From Aurelia coerulea (Eukaryota; Cnidaria; Scyphozoa; Semaeostomeae; Ulmaridae): a DNA stretch of 64,000 nt. This document shows, piece after piece, positions 30,001 through 39,295 of this stretch. Both the position numbers and the translations under genes were made by a program. The notes under the pieces were generated by a model. That model did not search any database. It was not told the origin of the DNA and saw only the letters and a list, made by a program, of their open reading frames with translations. Numbering within the stretch: the stretch's first letter is position 1; every line of letters begins with the position of its first letter. The stretch spans positions 12,935,501-12,999,500 of the forward strand of contig CM076949.1 in assembly GCA_039566865.1 (NCBI GenBank). The letters are read 5' to 3'.

Positions 30001-31765
30001 GTCTAATACCCAAATTGTTTTGCCAGCCACATATCATCGGCTAGTAATTCGTGAATTACATGAAAAAATGGGTCATTTAGGCGCCGAAAGAGTATTAGAG
30101 CTCGTGCGTCAAAGATTCTTTTGGCCAGGAATGCAAAAAGACATTACCTTTTTCATTAAGAACGTGTGTAGCTGTTTGAGACAAAAACGCCCTACTGTTA
30201 ATCACAGAGCGCCTATGAAACCAATTGTAACAACATTCCCGTTCGAAATGATATCCATCGATTTCCTTCATTTAGAGAAAAGTTCTGGAGGATACGAGTA
30301 TATTCTAGTTATAATGGACCATTTTACGAGATTCGCTCAAGCCTACGCAACACGTAATAAGTCAGCTAAGACAGTTGCTGATAAACTTTACAATGATTTT
30401 ATTTTACGATTTGGATTTCCCGGAAAAATTCACCATGACCAGGGAGGAGAATTCGAAAATAACTTATTTGATCATCTTGAGAAGCTATGTGACATTAAAC
30501 ACTCCCGTACCACGCCCTATCACCCCCAAGGAAACGGACAAGTCGAACGTTTTAATCGAACATTACTACAAATGTTGCGCTGTTTACCCGAATGTTACAA
30601 AAGTCGATGGAATGAACATTTGAACAAAGTCGTACACGCATATAATTGCACCCGAAATGATTCAACAGGATACGCTCCCTTTTATTTACTTTTCGGTCGA
30701 CACCCACGTCTACCAATAGACATGATCTTCGAAGCGACTTCAAAGTCTCAATCGCGTAGTAAAGTTGAATATGTAAACAAATGGAAAACAGCCATGAATG
30801 AAGCATATGCTATTGCAAACAAAAGATCTTTAAGTGCTGGAGAACGGAATAAGAAGCGTTACGACAATCACGCACAATCTATCGATTTACAGCCAGACGA
30901 TAGGGTCCTCGTCAGAAATTTGTCGGAGAGGGGAGGCCCAGGAAAACTTAGATCTTTTTGGGAGAAGCAAATACATATCGTTGTTCGCCGTAAAGATCCC
31001 GAGTCTCCAGTTTACGAGGTGAAACCAGAAAATGGAGATAGCGCATCAACACGAATCCTGCATCGCAATCTTTTGCTATCATGTAACGAGTTACCAGTAG
31101 ATGATACGCCTCCACAACGCGCTACTCGCCCAATTCGAAAGTCTAAACGTCGCCGTACACGTCTTTCAACTCGTGAAAATAGTCGCCCAACCGATGAAAA
31201 CAGTGAGAATAGTTCCGAAGAAGAAGACATCGTGTTATTACCAAATCGTTTGCCGTCAACAGAAGCTGAAATCGATGTAGAGAACAATATCCCTATGATA
31301 GCAGAAAATGAAATTCCGCCTAACGAAAACGCAGAGCTTCTTGAGGATGAACAGCCAGAGAACAGAATCGAAGACCATCCAATCGAAAATCGTGAATCAG
31401 CACCATTAACACCGTCATTACCGAACATTCCAGAAAACGTCGTAAACGAAGAGTCCCTCATTAGTGACGCAACGGAAGAACCTATCGTATATTCGGAACG
31501 ACCAGTTCGTTTACGTCAAGTACCGAATCGTTTATCGTACTATGCGCCAGGACAAGCATATTCGGTGCAAGCTTCGCCTTTGCATACTGTAAATAATAGA
31601 CCGTTTATCAATAATCACCCTATACTCGTTCGTGTTCCATTGAATAATCCAGTAATGACTCAGTTTGTGCATCCGCCGATGCCATTCATCACGCCGTCGT
31701 GTCGCCAGCCGATACAGAACTTTGTACCACAGCAGTTCGTTATTCAAAGACCGATTTACATTTAA
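27014..31765 (+). CDS. Ty3/Gypsy Pol with N-terminal MYND zinc finger, 1583 aa open frame
   Basis: This is the -1 frame relative to gag; translation probably enters near 27066. Counting from 27014, a MYND-type finger spans residues 32-72: C32, C35, C47, C50, C56, C60, H68 and C72, with the typical [13 protein letters not shown] end. Next come a retropepsin (LWDTGAQ, 127-129), RT ([29 protein letters not shown] near 582), RNase H ([25 protein letters not shown]), and integrase with an HH-CC zinc domain in which the cysteines read VCSC, then D..D..E at [15 protein letters not shown] and QVERFNRT (about 1082-1177). A basic DNA-binding-like C-terminus follows. The last roughly 220 residues are acidic, then proline-rich, probably disordered. 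No stop interrupts it. Confidence 0.93.
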   Translation: MPYHSAKPGGKRPTVIPGGRGVTDNETMSHPCNFCGKNPSTSQVWQCNACKVVNYCNKECQKKHWNSHKVLCNALQSLSQNADQPEQNNRFVSHLTPKQVSNIAKLVGKRCTINCLLNDKQFVALWDTGAQVSIMSEDFVERNFPGTKLRHISELIDSELTVTAANGENIPYNGWVEITFKLRNDCTSLVVPFLVTKENIDLPLIGYNVIEECIKNGLTEQELTSVFPRVSSASVNSLIEIISHNKDAELCVVKTDKHDHTVKKGQTLKVSCRLNHGTIDSDTPVLFEPEENSHLPTGLSIHDRLLTIKPGKATKIAFEIENTSKHDIVVPKRTCLGRIQLVQSVTPLDVKLSDKTEPSTSNSAFNPVGEVSDQEIPKHIREIDLDGLTDEQKQAALRLLSEEQESFSKDDTEIGCLPDLKLDIKLTDQTPVQKNYVAVPRPLYPEVKAYIEDLLNRSFIRKSKSPYSSPVVCVRKKDQSFRLCVDFRALNQKTVPDRHPFPRIQESLDSLGGQEWFTVLDQGKAYHQGYMGVESQPLTAFITPWGLYEWIRIPFGLRNAPGAFQRFMENCLGDLRDEICIPYLDDFIVFSSTFEGHLDNLKKVLRRLKEHGVKLKPRKCKMFKRQVNFLGRIVSSEGYKLDLGSTAPIVHLQKTTPKTVGDVRKLLGLLGYYRRYIQNFSQIAKPIYDLLATKEKQDLKTRKQSNHSVPSNYPINWTDEHQSILNVLISHLITPPVMAYPNFEEPFVLHTDASEVGLGAVLYQRQKGTLRVIAYGSRTLSPAEKRYNLHSGKLEFLALKWAICDHFRDYLYYAPSFRVYTDNNPLTYVLSSAKLNATGLRWVSELSDFNFDIKYRPGKVNQDADTLSRVPLDFESYMNSCTEEISTDTRQAATCAANLASKGEINWAMSITTNPSALTIDTDELPSSSPFTISSDDLRRAQENDSVINRVLSYVKNGKKPTTKELSSEQPSVRRLLYDWSKLDVSENGTLQRVTKSNTQIVLPATYHRLVIRELHEKMGHLGAERVLELVRQRFFWPGMQKDITFFIKNVCSCLRQKRPTVNHRAPMKPIVTTFPFEMISIDFLHLEKSSGGYEYILVIMDHFTRFAQAYATRNKSAKTVADKLYNDFILRFGFPGKIHHDQGGEFENNLFDHLEKLCDIKHSRTTPYHPQGNGQVERFNRTLLQMLRCLPECYKSRWNEHLNKVVHAYNCTRNDSTGYAPFYLLFGRHPRLPIDMIFEATSKSQSRSKVEYVNKWKTAMNEAYAIANKRSLSAGERNKKRYDNHAQSIDLQPDDRVLVRNLSERGGPGKLRSFWEKQIHIVVRRKDPESPVYEVKPENGDSASTRILHRNLLLSCNELPVDDTPPQRATRPIRKSKRRRTRLSTRENSRPTDENSENSSEEEDIVLLPNRLPSTEAEIDVENNIPMIAENEIPPNENAELLEDEQPENRIEDHPIENRESAPLTPSLPNIPENVVNEESLISDATEEPIVYSERPVRLRQVPNRLSYYAPGQAYSVQASPLHTVNNRPFINNHPILVRVPLNNPVMTQFVHPPMPFITPSCRQPIQNFVPQQFVIQRPIYI
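27065..27071 (+). promoter_or_regulatory. -1 ribosomal frameshift heptamer G_GGG_GGC
   Basis: In gag frame the codons are CAG GGG GGC GAG GAG TAA, giving X_XXY_YYZ spacing exactly. Slippage by -1 enters the pol frame and bypasses the gag stop at 27078-27080. A downstream stem or pseudoknot was not resolved by eye. Confidence 0.65.
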
Positions 31766-32279
31766 CTATTTTTTATCATTTGTTTTGTATATATTTCATT
31801 GCAGCAAAGAAAAAAACATTCATGCAAGTGCTCTCTACTTTAACTTACTATGAAAGAATTTCATGGAATTTTACCAAAATAGCGATGTCTATTTAAAGAA
31901 CTGACACTGGCCAACAGTTGAGTTTTGTTACATATTTAGTATTGGATTACAGCTGCAGTGTAATCATGTAACAATTGTTGTTGTGATGGAGAGAACTTTC
32001 AATCAAACATTGTCTTTAGGATTGTTGAAGTCAGACGTGACGTCACAGACCAGACTTGAATTTGATTCGTTTCCGAAAGTTCACAGTTCAGTGAAGAACA
32101 TTTTGTCAGTTTGCTAGGAGTCAATCTCCTTTTCAGTTGAAGAACTACAGAGCTTTGATTTGTTATTGTGGAAGACCGAAGGAGATGCTTAACAAAACTT
32201 TGTACAAGACGAAGATCTTGAAGGAACCGTTTTATGTTTCTTTTATGTCAGGGACGACATTCCTTTTAGTAGGGGAGAG
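31766..32279 (+). other. 3' internal region of the Gypsy element with polypurine tract
   Basis: About 500 bp is non-coding, ending in AGGGGAGAG (32271-32279) directly before the LTR TGTAAGG, the expected plus-strand primer. No third frame is seen. Confidence 0.7.
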
Positions 32280-32605
32280 TGTAAGGACGTGACCTCTAAC
32301 CTTTGTAGTAAGATTTTAATGATGCCAACAGAGAACACTAGTAGGAAGTATTGCACTATTGTCCTTTGTATTCTAAGTTTAGGGTTGCACAACACATCAC
32401 CTAATCCCTACTGTGTTTTATAATAAACAAATAAACATAACCATTGTCGACAGAAGTAGTCGTATATCGTTGTGAGAACACGCGATCGTGTAGTTTTGTG
32501 AATTGAGTGAAAGAAAGATGGAGCTTTGCATAAAGTTTTGAGTATTCCATGACTTCTATCGGACCTGCGTATGGAGTATAATTACCATAAATACCGAGGG
32601 CTACA
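32280..32605 (+). repeat. 3' LTR of the Gypsy element
   Basis: Same length as the 5' LTR with no difference noticed, which points to very recent insertion. Confidence 0.93.
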
Positions 32606-32905
32606 CAATCAATTTGCAAACCGAGATATTTTGTCTTTTTGACGTCTTCGAGCTCATTATGGGGTATTTTCAATGCCAATTCTTTATTTTGACCTTTGAG
32701 AACGTTCTGTTTCTGCTTTGTGGAAATAAGCATGGGATGAGTTTTTGCAACATTCAAGGAAAGCTTGTTGCCTTGTAACCAAGTATCCAATTTTTTGAGA
32801 TCACTGTTAATAGCCTCATTTAGCCGAGTCACATCATGAGACTAGTAGCACAAACTGGTGTCATCAGCATACATGAACACGCTACACTGTGTGCCAAGAC
32901 CTGGA
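32606..32905 (-). pseudogene. LINE family C, 5' piece with YADD box
   Basis: The minus strand reads FMYADDTSLCY, a stop, then LNEAINSDLKKLDTWLQGNKLSLNVAKTHPMLISTK and KKTKYLGLQID. This is RT motif C and the start of the thumb, continuing into 24903 and below once the Gypsy element is removed. It is 5' truncated near 32905. Confidence 0.85.
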
Positions 32906-33430
32906 AACAATTAAAAAATCGGTTTTTTCGAAAACGATTCCTGTAATTTTTCTCTTATTAACAATGCGCTGAACTCCCTGAAACTGAAAACCATTTTTTT
33001 CTTTGTCTTATGGTTTTTTTCTGTGAATTTACAAAGTTGTGAAAATCTGCAGTTTTGAATCCAATATGTGATCCAGCTGCTCCTGAAAAACTACTCATTT
33101 CTATTAAATCAATTGAAACTGTCATACTTGTCCAAGCCATTTATACTATGGCTTATCTGAAAGAAAATAGCTTCTTTTACTGGAAAGGAATTTAAGACGA
33201 GCTTAAGGAATTAAATGTGATTTTTTACAATATTATGATTATTTCATAAAAACACTACTTTTGATTTTCATGTTTTAATTGATGCATCTAAAATACTGTT
33301 TTTAAAAAGTTCACAGTGTTTCACACCAAAGCCGATAGATTTTCCTCTAAGTATAATCATTCAAGAATAGGAAAATTAATGAGTTTCACGTGCAAAAACG
33401 TGCGAAAACGTGGATTATATGATTTGCTAC
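32906..33430. other. unassigned AT-rich DNA
   Basis: No gene, clear repeat boundary or RNA is recognised. Confidence 0.35.
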
Positions 33431-33795
33431 CCTAAATCATATGGGCTTTTTCGAGCTACCATTTATGGGGGACTGGGGGACGCTTTCCACCCCCTCTGAA
33501 AACTGTCTTAGACTCTCCAGAACTCAATACAACTTGGCACAGTTACAAAACAAGTAATTTGTTACTTGTAGCGTAATTTGAGTGTGGTTGCCACGCCTTG
33601 TGACGTCACAGTGACATCACATCATCATCATCATCATCATCATCAATAATTTATTTAATGTAGGCTAAATAAAATAAAAAGAATAGCTAAATTACAGCTA
33701 ATTTAGGCCTACTTTACAAAAATTTACAAAATTTACAAATTAATTCCTAAAGCTAATCAATAAAAACATTTAGTGGATTATATACAAGATAAAAG

Positions 33796-34036
33796 CATGC
33801 CTTCCCTACGAGGTGCGGAGCGACGCGCACCTCCCAGAGAGACGGCGGACACACCGCGCGAGGGAACCCCCACACGCATATCCTAAGCTGCGGTCGCCGC
33901 TAGGGAACAATTCCCCAGTTCAACCGCAGCCCAGTGCCTGCATCGTGAAGGGGACCTCACATCCCGCACAGCACATCCCCCATCCCACCGGGAAGCAGCG
34001 CACCGCCCCCATCCTCGCGAGAAGGCCCAAGAAATG
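33796..34036. repeat. GC-rich structured block inside the LINE 3' UTR
   Basis: About 240 bp of strikingly GC-rich DNA lies within AT-rich LINE sequence and is absent from the sister copy at 11396-11613. It includes a GAGGTGCG...CGCACCTC hairpin near 33809-33833 and a GCGGT...ACCGC pair near 33890-33927. It resembles a SINE or other RNA-derived insertion but was not identified. Confidence 0.5.
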
Positions 34037-34040
34037 TTTA

Positions 34041-34703
34041 TCATGTTAGAAACCCAACTCTTGGAATGTATGTTTTGCAGAGCCTACAGTTGCATTTTTC
34101 GCCATTCCAACATCTAATTCGTTTTTTGAAAATAGGAAGGGTGCTTGATCGTTTTATTTCGTGCGGTAAAAACTGCCAAAGTTTATTTCCAAGGTAGGCT
34201 ATGGTCTCAACTCCAAAGGACGTGGTTCGCACCTTTGGAATTTGAGCGTCATTGCCATGCCTTAGGTTGCAGCTAATACCTCTCTCCATAAAAATATCCT
34301 TCATGAAAGGTGGATTTAGATCAGACTTTGTTTTAAAAATTTCCGTCATAAGCAACTGTAGGTTTCTTACATGGATGGGCACCGAATTGCTCTGTTCCAG
34401 GAGAGAACCAAAATCACTTCCGTGATCCTTGTACGCAATGCGCAGTGCCCTTTCGTGAACATGATTTATTCTATGGTTTAAAGTTCTGTCATAAAACATG
34501 CAAACAAGTGGACAGTAGCTAAAGTGCGATAACACAAATGCTCTAATTAGCTGCTGCAATTTGTCAGTGTCCATGTAGCAGGATATACGGGCAAGAGCAT
34601 GGAGTTTCTGGCCGGCCTTTCTACATAGGGTCTTCACATGTCCTTTGAAAGATAGTGATCGATCAAAGGTTATACCGAGAAGAGTTTCCTCTCTACTCTC
34701 TAC
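34041..34703 (-). CDS. LINE family B RT C-terminal part (partial)
   Basis: Open from REETLLGITFDRSLSFKGHVKTLCRKAGQKLHALARISCYMDTDKLQQLIRAF to the end NCRLCKTYIPRVGFLT. It parallels 10740-11395, where the same protein ends CRLCRPFVAQVGFLN. It lacks RT catalytic motifs because of 5' truncation. The frame is intact over 220 codons, so it is younger or less decayed than copy 1. Confidence 0.8.
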   Translation of the reverse strand, partial: VESREETLLGITFDRSLSFKGHVKTLCRKAGQKLHALARISCYMDTDKLQQLIRAFVLSHFSYCPLVCMFYDRTLNHRINHVHERALRIAYKDHGSDFGSLLEQSNSVPIHVRNLQLLMTEIFKTKSDLNPPFMKDIFMERGISCNLRHGNDAQIPKVRTTSFGVETIAYLGNKLWQFLPHEIKRSSTLPIFKKRIRCWNGEKCNCRLCKTYIPRVGFLT

Positions 34704-35329
34704 TACACAAAGTTGAAAATCTCTGAAAATCAGGCTTCAAAGTTAAATTAATGTTGAAAGAAGATTTTGCATGAACTTTAAGCAGTTTTTGGCTCAATTT
34801 TTCAACATATTTGGTGATAGAATGTTATTTTATTGAAAATGGCGATTTTGGACCGATATTTTAGCAGAAATTAACCAATTCTGATGACGTCATTTGTGCT
34901 GCTAATTTGTGCTATGTAATAAGAGACCAAAAGAACCTGCAAAATGGTGATAAACTATTACAAATGTATCATTACAGTGTTTTTATTGAAAAAGTTTAAT
35001 TCAAAAAAATAGGTAATTAGTTCAAAATGGCAGCCAAAATGACGTCATTATAAAAAAATGGTGATGTCATCAAATTCCAGAAATTCGGGTATCAAATTGA
35101 AGCCCTTTGTTTGCTGATTCATTTGCCATATAATACTTCATAATTCAATCAAATCTTTTCATTGAAATCATTGAAAATAATGATTTTGCTGCTACCTCCT
35201 TCCGAGATTAGGACCCAGTCTCCCAAGATCGCCTCAAAACTGAAATTTTAGAACACAGCTGAATCGGGCCTGCAATTGCGCATCTAATGATCCCTTCCCT
35301 GGATATATATGACAATTTTTGAAAAAGTT

Positions 35330-36142
35330 ATGAATTGCTTCCCGAAAATGAGATCCTGGGCACATAGTGGCTAGATGGACACGCTAGAATCTTGGACAGC
35401 CTGTGGGAGATCATTGATGTAGATGAGGAAGAGAAGACGGCCAAGACACGAACCTTGTGGCACACCAACTTATATGTCCCCAATATTTGTATCAACGCCA
35501 TTAACCCTACAAAATTGTTTACTGTTGGATAGGTAGGATTTAAACCAAGCAAGCTCACGTTGATGTACACCGTAATGCTCGAGCTTTTTGTAGAGAGTTT
35601 TGTGATCTACAGTATCAAACGCCTTTTTGAGGTCAATGAACACTAGACCCAAAAGCTTACCAAGGTCCAAATCGCTGTACCAGTTGTCATCATTTTTAAG
35701 TAAGCATGTTACTGTTGAATGAAAGCGCAAAAAGCCGGATTGGCCAGATGAAAAATGACCGTCATCATTCATATACTGGTACAGCTGGTTTATTACTAAT
35801 TTTTCAAAGAGCATTGAGATGACAGGCAAGACTGATATTGGTCGATAGTTAGACTTCTCAGTCTTATCTCCATCTTTGAAAATTGGAGTAACTCTAGCAA
35901 CTTTCTATGAGTCGGGAAAACGACTTGTTTTAATAGAGGTATTAAACAAGAAAGCAAGCGAGTTTTCAATAAAAGGCAGCGCTAGCTTCAGAAAGTAGCG
36001 AGAGATGTTGTCAGTCCCAAAGCTCTTTGCTGTCTTAACCATGGCAAAAGCATCCCTGATCTCCTGCACGTCAATAGTCCTGAAGCGGAATGTTGCCTTG
36101 TGTTTGTTCATTTCATAGTCACCGACAAGAAGGGGATTTGGG
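35330..36142 (-). pseudogene. LINE family D reverse transcriptase, in-frame stops
   Basis: The minus strand holds the RT fingers and palm: EIRDAFAMVKTAKSFGTDNISRYFLK, NYRPISVLPVISMLFEKLVINQLYQYM, SGQSGFLRFHSTVTCLL, VFIDLKKAFDTVDHKTL (motif A) and VGVPQGSCLGRLLFLIYINDLP (motif B). Stops occur after FPDS (near 35905) and after NIGDI (near 35470), all in one frame, so decay is by substitution. The YADD box and beyond are missing. It is CR1/L2-like. The 5' continuation is broken by two MITEs (36143-36300, 36413-37275) and resumes to about 37350. Confidence 0.85.
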
Positions 36143-36300
36143 CAGTGGCGGACACTTGGGGGGATGAGGGGGTGCGATCGCCCCCCAATGTTGGCTAGAA
36201 CAAAGATCTTTTGTCCGAAATCAATAGAAATAAACTATGCTTTTTAACTGAAACAATAGCTTCGCCCATCCCCAAATATTTGGCCAAGTGTCCGCCACTG
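36143..36300. mobile_element. 158-bp hAT-type MITE
   Basis: Terminal inverted repeats CAGTGGCGGACACTTGG and CCAAGTGTCCGCCACTG are perfect over 17 bp. Flanking 8-mers are GATTTGGG (36135-36142) and AATTTGGG (36301-36308), one mismatch. It interrupts LINE family D. Confidence 0.88.
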
Positions 36301-36412
36301 AATTTGGGGCTGGATCTATTTTGTCAGCAAGATCCTTACCTACGGAGCAAAACACTGTTCAGTGCATTAGTAATACCTTTTTTGTGAACAGTTTCTGAAC
36401 CAGACTCTTTAA

Positions 36413-37275
36413 CCCTAATCCATATGGGCTTTTTTCGAGCTACCCTTTATGGGGGGGGGGTGCTTTCCACCCCCCCCCCTCTGAAAACTGCCTTAGACCC
36501 ATTCGAATTCAATAGAACTTGGCAAAGTTATATGTAGCTCGTAGCGTAATTTGGGTGTGGCTGCCACACCTTGTGACGTCACAGTGACGTCACAAAGCTG
36601 AAAATCTGTGAAAATCAGGCTTCCAAGTTGAATTCAAGTTTAATGAAGATTTTGCTTGAACTTTATGCAGTTTTTGGTTCAGTTTGTCAACATATTTGGT
36701 GATAAAATATTATTTTATTGAAAATAGCGATTTTGGAGCGATATTTTGGCAGAAATTAGCCGATTCTTATGACGTCATTTGTGCGATTACTTTATTCTAT
36801 GTTAAAAGAGACCAAAAGAACCTGAAAAATGGTGATTATCTATATCAAATGTATCCTTAGAGTGTTTTTCATTGAAAAAGCTCGAAAAAGCTTGAAAAAA
36901 TTGATAATTAGTCCAAAATGGCGGCCAAAATGACGTTATTATCAAAAAATGCTGACATCATCAAATTCCAGAAATTCCGGTATCAAATTGAAGGCCTTTG
37001 TTTGCTGATTCATTTGCTGTATAATACTTCATAATTCAATCAAATAATTTTATTGAAATCATTTAAAACAATGATTTTGCTGCTACCTCCTTCCAAATAT
37101 GGGCATGTCACGTGACCTATGAGTCCTATTGTTCAAAAATTTTTCCACCAAAATGTGGATAATAGATAATTAGTAAAAGTCAGGGAGGCTGGGGGACATA
37201 TCAAATGTCGTTTAAAAACGCGGCAAATAAAACCTTGAGGGGGGTGGAATCCACCCCCCCCCATGCGGATTAGGG
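36413..37275. mobile_element. piggyBac-like MITE copy 2, 863 bp, TTAA-flanked
   Basis: TTAA flanks both sides (36409-36412 and 37276-37279). Termini are CCCTAATCCATATGGG and the inverse CCGCATGGGG-type end reading GCGGATTAGGG. G/C runs follow both termini. TGACGTCA palindromes occur at 36574, 36585 and 36770. There is no coding capacity. TTAA target choice and CCCT ends fit piggyBac (inference). Confidence 0.82.
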
Positions 37276-37360
37276 TTAATGCAATCTATATTGCTGGACT
37301 TTGATCTCTTGTTTTGATCTCTTGGTGACATTTCCGGAAAGCCCCCAGCGGGGTCATTTC

Positions 37361-37378
37361 GATATGCATATGCATATC
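37361..37378. promoter_or_regulatory. 18-bp palindrome containing a POU-dimer (MORE-like) motif
   Basis: GATATGCATATGCATATC is a perfect palindrome whose core ATGCATATGCAT equals the MORE site bound by Oct/POU homodimers. Function is unknown; it sits at the junction of two LINE remnants. Confidence 0.35.
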
Positions 37379-37384
37379 ATGTGA

Positions 37385-38614
37385 GTTCCCAAAATCTCTG
37401 AGCAAGGGTATCCTAGAACCAAGCGTACTTTCACATCTCTATTTTCTGTTGTGAATGATGTAGCCAGGACTGCCGAAGAACTAAACAGTGATTTAGAGAC
37501 AGTTAATATGTGGGCATGGCAATGGAAAATGCAGTTTAATGCTGACAAAACTGTCGAACTCATCTTCTCCACAAAAAGAGTTAAACCCTTTCATCCCCCT
37601 CTAATGTTAGGAAATGATGTGGTAACAGAAAAGGCAGAGCATATGCACCTTGGCATGATTCTGGATCCCAAGCTGGATTTCCAGAGTCATATCAAGGAAG
37701 CTATCTTAGGCAAGACGAGGAATTGGATTAATACGACATATTTCTAATTATGTTTCTAGGGACTTTCTTAATCAAATGTACAAGCTTTATGTTAGACCTC
37801 ATTTAGATTATGGTGACATTGTCTACCACAGGCATGACCCTGAGATGCTCCAAAGCTTCACGCGTAAGATAGAACAAACTCAATATTTGGCTGCCTTGGC
37901 GGTGACTGGTGCATGGAGAGGTACAAATAGGAAAAGGCTGTATGAGGAACTGGGGTGGGAAAGTCTCTATCAGAGGAGATGGTATAGACGCTTGTGCCAT
38001 TTTTTTAATTAAAGAACTCACACCATCCTGAGTATTTGTATGCAGAAATTCCTCCTGAGCGTCAAGTCATGTACAACCTCAGAAGTGCACGTCTGTATGA
38101 ACAAAACATAGGTAGGACTGTCCGGTTCTCAAACACCTACTTCCAGAATACCTTTTCTGAATGGAACTCGCTCACTCTTGATATTAGAAATTCTACATCA
38201 ATTGCTGAGTTCAAGCGTAAATTGCTGGGAATCATAAGGCCTGCTCAAAAGCCTACTTATAATATACATGATAAAGCAGGTATTAGACTTCTGGCCAAGC
38301 TTCGTTTGAATTTTAGTGCCTTAAAAGAACACAAATTTAGGCATAATTTTGAATGTCTGGACCCTATCTGTGCTTGGGGCACAGGCAAAGAAGATAACGA
38401 GCACTTTCTCCTGCATTACCCTCTCTTTGAATTACAGTGTAGAGATCTCCTTGGTCAGCTCGGGTACCTTCCTGGCATTGACATGGAGAGTTTGGATAGT
38501 AGGACTATTTGCGAATTACTACTATTTGGTAGCCCAAACGTAAATGCGATTGTGAACAGAATAATTCTGGAAGCGACCATTTCCTTCATCAAATCAACAC
38601 AGCGATTAGGCTAG
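37385..38614 (+). pseudogene. LINE family A, copy 3, frameshifted RT thumb and C-terminus
   Basis: Three consecutive frames make one protein: 37451-37747 (LNSDLETVNMWAWQWKMQFNADKTVELIFSTKR, HLGMILDPKLDFQSH), 37776-38012 (MYKLYVRPHLDYGDIVYH, AALAVTGAWRGTNRKRLYEELGWESL) and 38036-38614 (NTYFQNTFSEWNSLTLDIR to EDNEHFLLHYPLFELQCRDLL). The C-H-C motif of copy 1 has lost its last Cys (Tyr). Frameshifts lie near 37735 and 38015. Copy 1 protein aligns over its whole length. Confidence 0.85.
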
Positions 38615-38888
38615 AAATAAAACCATCAAATCACAGCGCACCCCAACAGGCGAGTCAGAGATATATTTCTTTGACGCACCTGGAACACCTTAATTTTTGT
38701 AACGTTGTTTTTTTTTGTTAGACAAGATACTGTCGTTGTATTGAACTGTTGTAAGTGTCGTTCGTAGTGAGAACTAGATGACTTTGTGTCCTTTCTCGCT
38801 ACGAACGACATAATTTTTTTTCTTTTCTCAATTCTAGTTTAACTGTTGTCGTTGCTTTGTATATTTTAATATTTTATGATGATATATA
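38615..38888 (+). other. LINE copy 3' trailer with strong hairpin
   Basis: Presumed 3' UTR. A 17-bp stem GTCGTTCGTAGTGAGAA / TTCTCGCTACGAACGAC, with one G-T type mismatch and a 19-nt loop, spans 38757-38809. This hairpin is not seen in copy 1. Confidence 0.55.
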
Positions 38889-39293
38889 CAGTAAGTCCCC
38901 GCATATAAGAAACAGACATATAAGAAACTGCAGCCTGCCAGCATAGAGAATATTTTCTCCTTTATAAGAAACCAGGCAGCCTGATTTTGTCCAGTTTCTT
39001 ATAAATGATGCAAAGTTGAAAAAATACTCAACCACACTGCCGTCTTTCTGTGTAGCTTCAGTATTAGATTTGTAAAATATGTTCATTTCTTGGGGCGGGG
39101 CATTCTTATTTACTATGCAGCAGTATCCTTTAATTTGAAAATGGTTTTTTGACAAGAAAGCAATACGCGAAAGAAAGTTTCTTAATGGACATATAAGAAA
39201 TCTGCCAGCCTCATTTGAACATATTTTCTTGTATATAAGAAACCAGACAGCCTGATTTGAACAGTTGAGTTTCTTATATGCGGGGACTTACTG
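38889..39293. mobile_element. 405-bp Tigger/pogo-like MITE, TA-flanked
   Basis: Inverted ends CAGTAAGTCCCCGCATATAA and TTATATGCGGGGACTTACTG are perfect over 20 bp and flanked by TA on both sides (38887-38888, 39294-39295). ATATAAGAAAC motifs recur subterminally and internally in both orientations. TA target and CAGT ends suggest Tc1/mariner-pogo; there is no transposase. Confidence 0.85.
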
Positions 39294-39295
39294 TA

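Larger units (their letters stand above)
24904..32605 (+). mobile_element. complete, very young Ty3/Gypsy LTR retrotransposon, 7702 bp
   Basis: LTRs at 24904-25229 and 32280-32605 are both 326 bp and no difference was seen on reading them side by side. They start TGTAAGG and end GGCTACA. A 4-bp duplication CAAT flanks the element (24900-24903 and 32606-32609). Gag and Pol frames are open, joined by a -1 frameshift, and a polypurine tract precedes the 3' LTR. Domain order PR-RT-RH-IN is that of Ty3/Gypsy. No envelope frame is present. Confidence 0.95.
33613..34705 (-). mobile_element. LINE family B, copy 2, with (ATG)n tail
   Basis: On the minus strand: RT thumb and C-terminal coding from about 34703 to 34041, a 3' UTR interrupted by a GC-rich block, the pre-tail GCCTACATTAAATAAATTATT, and a (GAT)n-type tail at 33620-33645. 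It sits inside MITE copy 1. Confidence 0.8.
33431..35212. mobile_element. piggyBac-like MITE copy 1, split by a LINE and lacking its right end
   Basis: The left end TACCCTAAATCATATGGGC and the following 170 bp match MITE copy 2 (36413-37275). The match stops at about 33612, where a LINE begins, and resumes at 34706 (ACAAAGTTGAAAATCTCTG) through GCTACCTCCTTCC near 35206. The right TIR is missing. TGACGTCA occurs at 33601, 34885 and 35040. Confidence 0.75.

Noticed and set aside
31085..31765. Envelope-like domain at the Pol C-terminus of the Gypsy element
   Set aside because: The tail is acidic and proline-rich with no signal peptide, cysteine pattern or membrane segment.
33813..34049. 78-codon frame in the GC-rich block as a gene
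   Set aside because: No homology recognised and composition-driven; GC-rich DNA has few stops.
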